A DNA stretch of 64,000 nucleotides from Curtobacterium sp. ISL-83. Its GTDB lineage: Bacteria; Actinomycetota; Actinomycetes; Actinomycetales; Microbacteriaceae. The notes under the pieces were generated by a model, which saw nothing but the letters and a program-made list of their open reading frames with translations, searched no databases and had not been told where the DNA came from. The position numbers were made by a program, and so were the translations under genes. The first letter of the stretch is position 1, and every line of letters begins with the position of its first letter. Positions 39,261-47,684 of the stretch are shown in pieces. The stretch covers positions 1 through 64,000 of the forward strand of contig NZ_JAGGPH010000016.1 in the NCBI RefSeq assembly GCF_018613895.1. Reading direction: 5' to 3'.

Positions 39261-40256
39261 TCAGCGCCGGAGGGTGGCGCTCGGGTGCTCGCCGAAGCGC
39301 TTGCCGTACTCCCCGGCGAAGCGGCCGAGGTGCACGAAGCCCCACTGCCGCGCAACTGTCCCGACCGTGGTGGCCTCCGGCGTCGCGGCCCGCAGTTCCT
39401 CGTGCACACGACGGAGCCGGGTCTCGCGCAGGAAGAGCGTCGGCGTGGTGTCCAACACGTTCCGGAAGTGCTCCTGCAGGGTGCGGACGCTGACGTCGGC
39501 GGCGGCCGCGATGGACTGCGCGGTGAGGGGCTCGTGGGCGTGCGCCTCGATGAACTCGACCGCCCGCCGGAGCCGCGCACGTTCGGGGACGAGCAGCGCG
39601 GGGTCGTACCCGGCGAGCCGGGGCGGCGAGAACTCGAGGAACGCCCGGACGACGGCGCGGGACGCCTCGGTCCACGCGAGTGACGGCCACCCACGGGTGA
39701 CGAACGTCCGGGAGGCGGTCTGCACCGCCGTCGTCAGACCCCGCACCGCCGCGGTGGACGGTGCCCGGTCGTGGTCGAACGAGATCCGGTCGCCCTCGAG
39801 CGGCGCGACGTCCCACTGTTCGGCAGCCACGTCCTCCACCAGGCCGCGGTGCATGTGCACGAGGCGCTGGTCCCAGTCCCGCGCGTCGAACAGGAAGGGT
39901 CGATCGAGCGGGAACAGCACCGGGCCGCCGGGGCTGACCGGCAGCTCGTCGACGTCGAGGCGCACCCGGGCACGACCGGAGTCGAGCCAGCGCACCACGA
40001 CCTCGTCGCCCGTGTGGGCTTCGCCCCGGACGGCGCCGGTCGCCCGGGTCCGGCGGAGCGAGACCCCGGTGTCGCCGAAGGCCGCGTACCGCAGGCGCAG
40101 GCTCCCGGTCGGTCCGACGACACGCCACCCCTCGCCGCCGTAGAGCGCGGCCAGTCGTTCGAGGGACCCGTCCGTGTCGGTCCCGGCGATGGAGATCCGG
40201 ACGGCCGAGCGCTCGGTGGGGCCGTCGGGCACCGGTTCCGTCGTGGGTGCGCTCAC
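39261..40256 (-). CDS. AraC-family regulator behind a leader ORF
   Basis: A 331-residue regulator with an N-terminal sensor domain (about 1-215) and a C-terminal AraC double helix-turn-helix (about 230-331: IAAAADVSVRTLQEHFRNVLDTTP and TVARQWGFVHLGRFAGEYGKRFG). The GTG start at 40256 has no ribosome binding site of its own. It overlaps by four bases (GTGA) the stop of a 19-codon leader ORF that has an excellent GGGAGGG site, so translation is probably coupled. It lies upstream of the GH43 gene on the same strand and could regulate it. Confidence 0.87.
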   Translation of the reverse strand: MSAPTTEPVPDGPTERSAVRISIAGTDTDGSLERLAALYGGEGWRVVGPTGSLRLRYAAFGDTGVSLRRTRATGAVRGEAHTGDEVVVRWLDSGRARVRLDVDELPVSPGGPVLFPLDRPFLFDARDWDQRLVHMHRGLVEDVAAEQWDVAPLEGDRISFDHDRAPSTAAVRGLTTAVQTASRTFVTRGWPSLAWTEASRAVVRAFLEFSPPRLAGYDPALLVPERARLRRAVEFIEAHAHEPLTAQSIAAAADVSVRTLQEHFRNVLDTTPTLFLRETRLRRVHEELRAATPEATTVGTVARQWGFVHLGRFAGEYGKRFGEHPSATLRR

Positions 40257-40312
40257 CGTTCGTCGGCGAGCGTCGTCGCGGCGAGGTCGCGACGCGTGAT
40301 GGTCGGTGGCAT
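40253..40312 (-). CDS. 19-residue leader peptide before AraC gene
   Basis: ATG at 40312 is preceded by GGGAGGGAACGACC, the strongest ribosome binding site in the region. The frame encodes MPPTITRRDLAATTLADER and ends with TGA at 40253-40255, overlapping the GTG start of the regulator gene. The arrangement predicts translational coupling or a leader-based control. The peptide itself is not recognised. Confidence 0.55.
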   Translation of the reverse strand: MPPTITRRDLAATTLADER

Positions 40313-40522
40313 GGTCGTTCCCTCCCTGTGGCACGGTCGATCGGCGCGGCAACGGACCGCGCGCGGTGTCGGCGGTCCTGCTCGGAACGCTAACCGTGGG
40401 CGGAGGGCCCCTCCCGCCGATGCGGGGAAGACGACGCGTGTCGTCCACGGTCAGCGCGATCCGTCCACACCCCCTCTGTCGGGGCATCCGGGAACCGCGA
40501 GCCGGAGACGCGGAACGCACGG

Positions 40523-41446
40523 TCAGCGCTCGAGCGTCTGCCGCGGCAACTCCCCGTACTCCTGCCGGTATCGCGCGGCGAACCGGCCGACGTTGCTGAA
40601 CCCCCAGCGCCGGGCGATGCTCGAGACCCCGGTCGTGCCCGGGTCCGCCCGCAGCAGGTCGCCACGGGCGGATGCCAGCCGGACGGTCCGCAGGTGCTCG
40701 CTCGGGGTGGTGGACAGGGTCCGCTGGAAGGCTGCCTGCAGGGCCCGGACGCTCAGGCGGGCCGCTGCCGCGATGTCCTCCACCCCGATCGGACGGTCGG
40801 CGTTGTCCTCGATGAAGGTCACCGCTCGGCGCACCGCGGTCGAGAGGACCACACCCTCCACCGCGGTGCGACGCTCGACGACGTCGATCGGGAACGTCGT
40901 GAGGGCGGTCGCGAACAACGCGTCGACGGCGGTCCGTCGCATCAGGTCGTGGCGGAGGAGTTCCCGGTCGGCCAGGACCCCGCCGGCGAACTCGGCCGCC
41001 TGCCGCCAGCGTGCCGCGTGCACCGGGGACAGCGGGGCGACGCCGTCGAAGTGGAGCACCGTTCCCGTACGCTCGCTCGCGAACCGGGTGAGCGCCTCGA
41101 CGGACAGGTTCACCATCACGATGTCGAGGTCCTCCGACGACGACGTCCCCGTTCCCGGGCGCAGCAGGAACGCGTCGTCCGGGTCAACCTCGGTCCCGTT
41201 CGACGCCGCCCGGTACCGCCCGCTCGTGCGCAGCCCGACGCCGAGGACCCCCTCGAAGTCGACCTCCAGTTCGGCGGGGGCGCTGATCCGGAACCGCGCC
41301 ACGTTCGCGCGCTCGTCGCCCCGGACGTCCTGCCGGAAGCGGAACGGCGTCGAGCCCTCCTGCAGGCGCACCCGGTGGTACAGCCGCCGGATGAGCGCTT
41401 CGGCACGGTCCGGCTCGTCCGTCGCGAAGGCGTCGTCGATGATCAC
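40523..41446 (-). CDS. AraC-family transcriptional regulator
   Basis: A 307-residue regulator with an N-terminal sensor domain (about 1-190) and a C-terminal AraC double helix-turn-helix (about 205-307: IAAAARLSVRALQAAFQRTLSTTPSEHL and SIARRWGFSNVGRFAARYRQEYG). The GTG at 41446 has GGAGGA seven bases upstream, unlike the neighbouring regulator. It is a tandem relative of the AraC gene at 39261-40256 but they are not close copies. Confidence 0.88.
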   Translation of the reverse strand: MIIDDAFATDEPDRAEALIRRLYHRVRLQEGSTPFRFRQDVRGDERANVARFRISAPAELEVDFEGVLGVGLRTSGRYRAASNGTEVDPDDAFLLRPGTGTSSSEDLDIVMVNLSVEALTRFASERTGTVLHFDGVAPLSPVHAARWRQAAEFAGGVLADRELLRHDLMRRTAVDALFATALTTFPIDVVERRTAVEGVVLSTAVRRAVTFIEDNADRPIGVEDIAAAARLSVRALQAAFQRTLSTTPSEHLRTVRLASARGDLLRADPGTTGVSSIARRWGFSNVGRFAARYRQEYGELPRQTLER

Positions 41447-41607
41447 GCGGGTCCTCCGTCCGGTCGAGTTGCCGGAGAAGGTGCACATCGCGGCGTTCGA
41501 GCCTCCGGGCACCGACGGAGATCGTACGAAACCGGCGCGCGTGGCCCGGCGAGGGTCGCGCGAACCGGATCACGTCGGACGCAGCGGTCGACGCGACCGA
41601 CGGACGA

Positions 41608-41707
41608 ACAGGAGGCGCGGTGCCAGCTGGCACCTGGGCCCCCACCGGCCGGTACCGGACAGACGCGCCAGCGGCTGTCCGGCCGTGTCCGGTGGGGAGC
41701 CTCCTGT
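41608..41707. terminator. three-part branched palindrome
   Basis: Outer arms ACAGGAGGC (41608-41616) and GCCTCCTGT (41699-41707). Inside are a perfect palindrome GGTGCCAGCTGGCACC (41619-41634) and a nested stem CCCCACCGG / CCGGTGGGG (41640-41648 and 41689-41697) that itself encloses CCGGACAG / CTGTCCGG. The whole can fold as a branched structure. It lies after the ScyD-like gene and upstream of an AraC gene and looks like a GGAGGCGCGG-family palindrome split by a second hairpin. Confidence 0.6.
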
Positions 41708-41740
41708 CAGCGGGATCGCGGCCTCACGATCCGTTGCCGG

Positions 41741-42937
41741 TCACTGCCAGGTGCGCGCCCCGTCGTCACCCCAGTGGCCGTGCCCGTGCCGGTCGACCGG
41801 ACTCCACCGCACCAGCTTGCCGATCGGTTGCGGGCTCCCCGCCGCGTCCGGGACGTACGCGTCGATCGTGGCGTACACGGAGCCGTCACGGAGTTCGACG
41901 GCACCGGGCGACGGGACCGCGAACGTCTGGACGACCCGACCGGACCACGGTGCGACGAGCGAGATCTGCCCCGTCCCGGCGGGCCCGCCGAACAGTTCCG
42001 TGACGAGCAGCATGCCCGTCCGCTGGTCGACCGCCAGGTTCGTCGCGCCGACGAAGCCGCGCGCCACGAGTCGGACCGCACCGTCCCACGGGTTCACCCG
42101 GTAGACGCTGCCGCGGGCACCGAGCGCCGCACTCTCCGGGCCGCCCGGCAGGGCGGTCACGTACAGCCAGCCGTCCGGACCCTGCTCGACGTCCGTCGGG
42201 ACGGGCTCGAACGCGTACCGGTACCCGATGACACAGGACGGGAAGCCGAACCCGGCGGCCGTCGCGGCGGTGACGGTGAGCGGCGGCTGTGCGGGCAGCA
42301 CCGCGACGGTCGACACGCGGCCGTCGTAGCCCACCCGGAGGATGTCGTTGCCACCGGCGTCAGCGACGTACACGCCGCTCCGCAGGGCCAGCGACGCGTA
42401 CGGGTGCGAATCGACGAGCCCGTGGTAGCTCGCAGGTCCCGCCGGGCCCGTGGGACTGATCTGTGCCGCGCAGCTCGCCGGGAGCCCGCGGAACCCGTAC
42501 TGGTTCACGTGATCCGGGTTCACGCGTGCTTCGTACGCTCCCAGGTCGGCGACCTGTCGGGCGGCTCCGCGCGGCGGCAGTGCCATCAGACGTGCGATGC
42601 CGTGCGGCTGGTCGTTCTGCGCGGAGTAGACGGTGCCATGTCGGGACGACACCGCCCCGATCTCCTGTCCGGTCGTGGCCGTCGCGAGGGTGGTGGTCCC
42701 GCGGCCGGGTGTGACGCCGTTGAGTCGCCCGGCGAAGTTCTGCGTGACGTCGATGCGGCCCGACCGCTCGACCTCGAGCCCGAGCGGGGAGACGAGACCA
42801 CTGGCGAGGGTGGTGGCAGCGCCGAGGCTCAGGTCCGGGAGGTGCGGGTCCCGCCCGTGGGCCTGGGCGGGTGCGGCGACCGCCGTGATCGCGAGTGCGA
42901 TCGCGGCGGCCGCGCCGATGATGTGTCTGCGGTGCAT
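41741..42937 (-). CDS. secreted ScyD/ScyE-like beta-propeller protein
   Basis: A 398-residue exported protein. The signal peptide is RRHIIGAAAAIALAITAVAAPAQA (cleavage after about residue 26). The rest matches the ScyD/ScyE family: GLVSPLGLEVERSGRIDVTQNFAG, DHVNQYGFRGLP and GNDILRVG plus repeated propeller blades. In cyanobacteria ScyD/E are linked to scytonemin export or maturation; actinobacterial members have no known role. GAGGAG precedes the ATG at 42937 by about six bases. Confidence 0.87.
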   Translation of the reverse strand: MHRRHIIGAAAAIALAITAVAAPAQAHGRDPHLPDLSLGAATTLASGLVSPLGLEVERSGRIDVTQNFAGRLNGVTPGRGTTTLATATTGQEIGAVSSRHGTVYSAQNDQPHGIARLMALPPRGAARQVADLGAYEARVNPDHVNQYGFRGLPASCAAQISPTGPAGPASYHGLVDSHPYASLALRSGVYVADAGGNDILRVGYDGRVSTVAVLPAQPPLTVTAATAAGFGFPSCVIGYRYAFEPVPTDVEQGPDGWLYVTALPGGPESAALGARGSVYRVNPWDGAVRLVARGFVGATNLAVDQRTGMLLVTELFGGPAGTGQISLVAPWSGRVVQTFAVPSPGAVELRDGSVYATIDAYVPDAAGSPQPIGKLVRWSPVDRHGHGHWGDDGARTWQ

Positions 42938-43256
42938 GGTGCGCTCCTCGATGGAGGTTCCGGGTACGAAGACGCGGTGCCGCACGATCGCGCGATCGCG
43001 CGAGCAGGGTGTCTGGAGGCGGGCACGGCTGATCGCCGCCCGTCGCGTCGGGCATGACGGGGAGACCGGCAACGTCGTCGTCTCCGGTCGCATCCCTGTC
43101 GGGCGTCGGCATCAGAACTGCCGACGGCTGCACCCTATGACCTTCCGATGAGCTTGTCACGCGCCGGATCAGAACCGATCCGACCTGCGCAGACGGGAGG
43201 GCCGGTGCCAGCTGGCACCGGCCCTCCCGTCCGTCATGTCGTGGGACGGACGGGCG
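42938..43256. other. intergenic region with several dyads
   Basis: The gap between the ScyD-like gene and the GH16 gene holds three symmetric elements and no credible gene: CGATCGCGCGATCG (42985-42998), CGGATC...GATCCG (43165-43182) and the long palindrome at 43192-43231. The first two lie 50-240 bases upstream of the ScyD-like gene and may be operator sites for it. Confidence 0.45.
43192..43231. terminator. 40-bp perfect palindrome
   Basis: GACGGGAGGGCCGGTGCCAG is followed at once by its exact reverse complement, with no loop. It lies 25 bases after the GH16 gene stop. It shares the GACGGGAGG core and the GGTGCCAGCTGGCACC centre with other intergenic palindromes. Confidence 0.7.
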
Positions 43257-44210
43257 TCAGTCCCAGATCGAGATCCAGTCGATGTCGACGTGACCGCTCG
43301 CGGACGCCGGGACGTTCCCCGTGATCGCGGTCTCCGCCTGCATCGTGACGCGCATCGGGTCCTTCGGGACGGCTTTCCGCGTCTCCGACACCAGCGAGTT
43401 GTTCCAGTAGAAGCGGACCACCCCGTGGTCCCACTCCGTCGTCGCGACGTGGTAGCCACTGCTCTGCGGCGACGTGGTGTACTTCTGCACGCTGCTGTCG
43501 AAGGTCATCATCCCGTTGTCCATCGAGCCCGGGATGGCCGAGGCCGGCCGCACGGAGCTGCCGAGGTCGCCCTCCGGCCAGTCGATCTCGCCCTTGTTCC
43601 AGTCGTCGTCGGTGGGCCAGAGCATCCCGACGAACTTGTAGCCGTCGGTGTTGGTTGTCTTGTACCGGATCGACACACGCCCGGTGGTGTGCGCGGCGTA
43701 GTCGTCCGGCAGGACCGCGGCGACGAGCGGCTGACCCTTCTCGGTGTGCAGCCAGAAGTCGAGGTTGCCGTTCGCCACGCTGAGCACCTTGGACGGGGCG
43801 TACCGTCCGCGTCCGCTCGTGTCGTTGTACCCGTCGTAGGCGCCCATCTTCGGGTACTTGCTCAGGACGCTCCCGAGCGGCGCCGGGGTCGAGAAGTCCT
43901 CGCGGTAGGACTGCTTCCACGTCCGTCCGTTCGAGACGACGTCCCCCTTCGGCAGCGCCGTGAGCGAGGTGGTCGACGCCTCGGACGGGCTCGGCTGCTG
44001 CACGAGTCCGAGCGCGAGTGCACCCGCTGCTGCGACCGCCACCCCTGCGGCGATGCGCTTCCGACGACCCCCGACGGTCCGCCTGCCCGCCGGTTCCCTG
44101 AGATCGTCGTTGATGTTGATCGTGCTGTTGGTGCTGCTGTTGTCCCTGGAGTTCTGCTTCACCCTGATCGAGCTCTCGTTCGTGGTCGTGTTCTGGTCCC
44201 TGATCGTCAT
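43257..44210 (-). CDS. GH16 enzyme with polar N-terminal extension
   Basis: A 317-residue family 16 glycoside hydrolase. The catalytic motif is GEIDWPEGD (about residues 190-198) and the C-terminal VDIDWISIWD strand is typical. Residues 1-45 are Asn/Ser/Thr/Asp-rich and encoded by less GC-rich DNA; then comes RRKR and one hydrophobic helix (about 53-72). This gives either a type II membrane anchor or an unusually long signal region. GGGAGG lies about 11 bases before the ATG. The substrate is probably a beta-glucan or galactan of plant or fungal walls. Confidence 0.85.
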   Translation of the reverse strand: MTIRDQNTTTNESSIRVKQNSRDNSSTNSTININDDLREPAGRRTVGGRRKRIAAGVAVAAAGALALGLVQQPSPSEASTTSLTALPKGDVVSNGRTWKQSYREDFSTPAPLGSVLSKYPKMGAYDGYNDTSGRGRYAPSKVLSVANGNLDFWLHTEKGQPLVAAVLPDDYAAHTTGRVSIRYKTTNTDGYKFVGMLWPTDDDWNKGEIDWPEGDLGSSVRPASAIPGSMDNGMMTFDSSVQKYTTSPQSSGYHVATTEWDHGVVRFYWNNSLVSETRKAVPKDPMRVTMQAETAITGNVPASASGHVDIDWISIWD

Positions 44211-44626
44211 GTGCTCTGGTCCTCCCTGAAGGTCGTGAGCGACGCGGAACGGTAACCCGGGCGCGTCCCCCGAACGGGGGGCGTACGCCCAGGGAACGCC
44301 GAGCCGCGGACGGGACTTCCTCAGGTTTTCCCCCGGATCTGCGCGGCGGTGCAGCGCTGCTGTCCTGTGCAACCGTTCAGGTGAACAACCGGTGCACGGT
44401 TCACCGGGAGCCCGACGCGCGACGACTCGGGTCCTTCGGTCCGTGACGCTGGATGACCCCGGGACACGATGGCGGCGTCACACGACGACCCGTTCAGACA
44501 CCCGGCGTCACGCTCGCGACCGGTGCTTCCGGGAGCGCGGCACGACTGGCTACCGACATGGCGACAGGGTGGAACCGCCGCGGGTGTGGGCGATCGGGGC
44601 GACGCGGGGACGGTGACGGAGCGGAC
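44211..44626. other. intergenic region, 416 bp
   Basis: The gap upstream of the GH16 gene holds a dyad at 44381-44404, 170 bp before the ATG. I see no credible gene in it; the short open frames on the plus strand lack ribosome binding sites and have Arg-rich shadow composition. Confidence 0.4.
44381..44404. promoter_or_regulatory. dyad upstream of GH16 gene
   Basis: GTGAAC and GTTCAC flank a 12-base centre containing CCGG. The spacing and symmetry suggest a repressor site, perhaps LacI- or GntR-like, but no regulator gene is adjacent. Confidence 0.35.
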
Positions 44627-45637
44627 TCAGCTCGCGGTCGTGCAACCGGTCGTCGGGTGGTCGAGCACGGCGGCGTGCTGCTGGGCGTAGGCCGTCGCTC
44701 GTCGCATGCGTCGCACGGTGAGCGGGACGAACCACAGGAGCGTCACGACCATGAGCCCGAGGAACACCTCGGGGAAGACGCCCATCGTTCCCCGGAACGC
44801 CTCTGACACCATCTGGAACCCGACCCCGACGTAGAGCAGGATGGTGTAGGCGACCACGAAGCCCTGCTGGACGGGGGCGCAGACGGCGAAGCGCACGGCG
44901 GCCTGCTCCTCACCGGGTTCGAGCCGGTGCGGCGTGCGAGCGAAGACGACCTTGTTGAAGCGGCGGAGGCGTCCGAGGTCCCGGCCAGCGATGTCACGAA
45001 GCGCGGTGTTCAGCGGCAGCGCCACGATCAGGACCGCGAACGCCGTCGCGGTGAAGACCAGCTGCCCCGCGGCGGAGGCCTCCTGCAGGAGGCCCCCCGC
45101 GCTGGATCGGGTGGTGAACACCGCGAGCACGGCGAGGCCGACGGAGACGACGACGACCGAGATGACGAACGTCGCGACGATGGCGACGACCTTCTTCCGC
45201 ACCGTCCGCTGGTCGAACACCTCGATGCCCGGGTGGTCGGGCATCGGCGGCTCCAAGCGGCGGATGCGTGCCCCGAGGGGCTGGGCGATCGCGAGCAGGA
45301 CCGCGGCGCCGAGCACGAACACGGCGGGGACCCAGACCGGGGCGTGCGCCGACGCGCTGGCGAGGATGACGACGACGAGCGCGATCACGTCGACCGCGAC
45401 GACACCGAGGAACCACCGGCGGAGCAGGACCGTGCTCGCCGGGGAGGACCGTCGGTCCCAGTACGCGGCGAGCGATCCGATCAGGACGGGCCCGGCGACC
45501 AGCAACGGGATCGAGGCGCTCACCCCGACGAACAGGCCGGTCGGAGCTCGACGGAGCTCGAGGATCGCGATCAGGGCTCCGGCCAGCGTCAGCGTGGTGG
45601 TCAGGACGATCGTCAGGACGTAGGCGAACACTCGCAT
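44627..45637 (-). CDS. polytopic membrane protein of unknown function
   Basis: A 336-residue integral membrane protein with about eight or nine predicted helices. The first 25 residues (FAYVLTIVLTTTLTLAGALIAIL) form the first helix. A hydrophilic stretch IRRLEPPMPDHPGIEVFDQRTVRKK lies mid-protein and another, LRDIAGRDLGRLRRFNKVVFARTPHRLEPGEEQ, further on. No family is recognised. GAGG precedes the ATG by about seven bases. It is the last gene of a run of five genes on this strand. Confidence 0.7.
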   Translation of the reverse strand: MRVFAYVLTIVLTTTLTLAGALIAILELRRAPTGLFVGVSASIPLLVAGPVLIGSLAAYWDRRSSPASTVLLRRWFLGVVAVDVIALVVVILASASAHAPVWVPAVFVLGAAVLLAIAQPLGARIRRLEPPMPDHPGIEVFDQRTVRKKVVAIVATFVISVVVVSVGLAVLAVFTTRSSAGGLLQEASAAGQLVFTATAFAVLIVALPLNTALRDIAGRDLGRLRRFNKVVFARTPHRLEPGEEQAAVRFAVCAPVQQGFVVAYTILLYVGVGFQMVSEAFRGTMGVFPEVFLGLMVVTLLWFVPLTVRRMRRATAYAQQHAAVLDHPTTGCTTAS

Positions 45638-45749
45638 GGGGCATCCTCAGGCCAGGGGCGGGCAGCGTGTCTCATCCTGGTGGGCAACGGGACCCTCCGG
45701 CCAGATGGTGCGGGATGCCGCACGCGGGCGGCGGACGCGGACGTCGCAG

Positions 45750-46139
45750 CTACGGCGACGGCGTGACCTCGACCAGGCTGCCCCCGGTGAGCACGAGCGC
45801 AGTCGTCACGCCGACTGCGGAGTCGATCACGAACGCGACGACGCCGAACACCATCGCGGACGCACGGTCACGCCGAGCACCTCGCCCGGTCGTGATGAGA
45901 AGGACGAGTCCCAGCAGGTGCGCGACGACGAGCGGCGCAACACCGAGGGTCAAAATCGTGTCGTTCGGCCACGACCGGTCGTGTGCGGTGCCGCGGTTGT
46001 CCTCGTCGGACGCGGCCCACAGCACCATCCACGACCCGAACGCGACCGGCAGCCCGACCACCGCGGTGGTCCAGAAGAGCGCAGCCCTCGACCGCGTCGT
46101 CCACCCGCCCGTCGGCTCCACGCCCGCCCCCTCGGTCAT
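45750..46139 (-). CDS. small membrane protein of unknown function
   Basis: A 129-residue protein with three predicted membrane helices (ALFWTTAVVGLPVAFGSWMVLWA, ILTLGVAPLVVAHLLGLVLLI and AMVFGVVAFVIDSAVGVTTALVL). Not recognised. TAGCCT six bases before the ATG at 46139 suggests a leaderless transcript. Confidence 0.68.
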   Translation of the reverse strand: MTEGAGVEPTGGWTTRSRAALFWTTAVVGLPVAFGSWMVLWAASDEDNRGTAHDRSWPNDTILTLGVAPLVVAHLLGLVLLITTGRGARRDRASAMVFGVVAFVIDSAVGVTTALVLTGGSLVEVTPSP

Positions 46140-46145
46140 GTGCCG

Positions 46146-46151
46146 AGGCTA
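46146..46151 (-). promoter_or_regulatory. -10 hexamer, small membrane protein gene
   Basis: TAGCCT lies six bases before the ATG at 46139. Confidence 0.55.
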
Positions 46152-46164
46152 GTCGACGCCGGTG

Positions 46165-46821
46165 TCAGCGCGCCCCGGCATCCGCTGCACCGGACGGGTC
46201 GTCGGCCGCGTCCGCGACCCGCTCCGGCCAGAAGATCTCGACGGCCTCCCGGACGGCGTAGTACACGATGACGTACCCGGCGACGGGGTCCGCCCACCAC
46301 CACCCCAGGGCGAGGTCGAGCACGAGCCCGAGGAGCACGGCGACGGCGAGCAGCCCGTCGATCATGGTCACACGGCCCTCCGTAACGAGGACCGGGTTCT
46401 CCAGCTCCCGCCCCGTGCGGTGCTTCCCGAACGCGAGACCGAACATCACGACCGCGGTGATCGCCGTCCAGGCGATCCCACCCGGGCTGGGCGCAGCGTG
46501 GTGACCGCTCAGGAGCGCGACGGTGGACTGGACGAGTAAGTACAGCGCGACCGCGATGAACGCGGCACCGATGAGGCGGAGCGCTCGACGCTGTCTGGCC
46601 GCACCCGTGCCGGACAGTTCCCAGAGCACCACGGCGCTCGCGGCGATCTCGATCAGGCTGTCGAGGCCGAACCCGACGAGCGCCACCGACGACGACAGCG
46701 CTGCGAGGACGGCGAGGACCGCGACGCCGACGATGTTCCAGCACAGGGTGACGATCTCGAGTGCGACACCGCGGCGGCGGAGTGTTCGGCGTCGGGCTTG
46801 GGGAAGCAGCGCGTTCGGCAC
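46165..46821 (-). CDS. CDF-like cation transporter, membrane domain only
   Basis: A 218-residue protein with about six helices of the cation efflux fold. Metal-site motifs are GFGLDSLIEIAAS (second helix) and TMIDGLLAVAVLLG with DPVAGYVIVYYAVREA at the end. It lacks the cytoplasmic C-terminal domain of the larger CDF protein at 30172-31314 and any His-rich loop. Such short members are common in actinobacteria; the metal is unknown. The GTG at 46821 is preceded by GGATGATGG, a weak ribosome binding site. Confidence 0.82.
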   Translation of the reverse strand: MPNALLPQARRRTLRRRGVALEIVTLCWNIVGVAVLAVLAALSSSVALVGFGLDSLIEIAASAVVLWELSGTGAARQRRALRLIGAAFIAVALYLLVQSTVALLSGHHAAPSPGGIAWTAITAVVMFGLAFGKHRTGRELENPVLVTEGRVTMIDGLLAVAVLLGLVLDLALGWWWADPVAGYVIVYYAVREAVEIFWPERVADAADDPSGAADAGAR

Positions 46822-46895
46822 CCGGCCATCATCCCAGCCGATCCGATCGCCGGGTGCGGGGTGGTCCGGCGGGGCTGCACCGACAGCGCCGACGC

Positions 46896-47588
46896 TCAGT
46901 CGCCCGGGAGCCGCACCTTCGACCCGGACGGGTCCGCTCGCCGAGGCAGCGGCGTGTCCCGTGGGGACGGCGGTGGCAGCGCGACTGCACGCTGCCGAGC
47001 CGCGTCCGCCCGGCCGGCCCCGGTGACCGCGGCGATGAACGCCGCCGACTGCAGCACGCCGAAGACCGGCGGAACGAGCAACAGCGTCAATCGATCCGGG
47101 GTCGCGAGTCCCCAGAGCAGGAGGCCCGCCCACGCGAGCAACCAGCCGATCGGGATCCAGATGGTCCGTGATGCAGCGACGACGGCGGGTCCGATTGCAC
47201 GTTCGGCGCTCGCGAGGACCTCGTCACGGTCCTCAGCCAGCATGGCGGGAGGCCGCGCCTCGAACTGCCGGGCGATGCGCTCACTCCGCCGCCAGTCCCC
47301 GCGCGGCTGCGCGGAGAGCCGGGACAGCGCGGCCCGGTCGGCCACGGGCATGAACGACCCGGTGAGGCACCCGACCGCCCCGGCGAAACAGGCCATGGCG
47401 AGGACGTCCCAGGGGTGCACGCCCTCGGGAACACCCCAGACGAGCGTCGCGATGGCGATGCAGGTGCCGACGGCGACGCCGACGGCACCGCTCACCACGG
47501 TCCGGCGTCGCACCTTCGCCGGGTCGAGGAACTCGGACCGGTGCGCTCGCACCAGACGCCACCCGCGCGCGAACGTGACGTTGCCCAT
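46896..47588 (-). CDS. membrane protein of unknown function
   Basis: A 230-residue protein with four predicted helices in two pairs (SGAVGVAVGTCIAIATLVWG, WDVLAMACFAGAVGCLTG; IWIPIGWLLAWAGLLLWGL, LTLLLVPPVFGVLQSAAFIAAV) separated by a charged loop. Not recognised. CATCAT lies six bases before the ATG at 47588; GGAGGAG is also present but 12 bases away. Confidence 0.65.
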   Translation of the reverse strand: MGNVTFARGWRLVRAHRSEFLDPAKVRRRTVVSGAVGVAVGTCIAIATLVWGVPEGVHPWDVLAMACFAGAVGCLTGSFMPVADRAALSRLSAQPRGDWRRSERIARQFEARPPAMLAEDRDEVLASAERAIGPAVVAASRTIWIPIGWLLAWAGLLLWGLATPDRLTLLLVPPVFGVLQSAAFIAAVTGAGRADAARQRAVALPPPSPRDTPLPRRADPSGSKVRLPGD

Positions 47589-47594
47589 GGACTG

Positions 47595-47600
47595 ATGATG
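47595..47600 (-). promoter_or_regulatory. candidate -10 hexamer
   Basis: CATCAT lies six bases before the ATG at 47588; a weak match. Confidence 0.3.
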
Positions 47601-47684
47601 CTCCTCCAGACCCGATGCCGAAGCGAAGCCGACCCGCCGACTGCCGGAGGACCCCGGTCGTACTGCCGCCGGAGCCGCTGCCGC

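Noticed and set aside
44392-44806. Plus-strand open frames in the gap upstream of the GH16 gene
   Set aside because: Arg/His-rich composition, no ribosome binding site, and overlap with the end of the opposing membrane protein gene.
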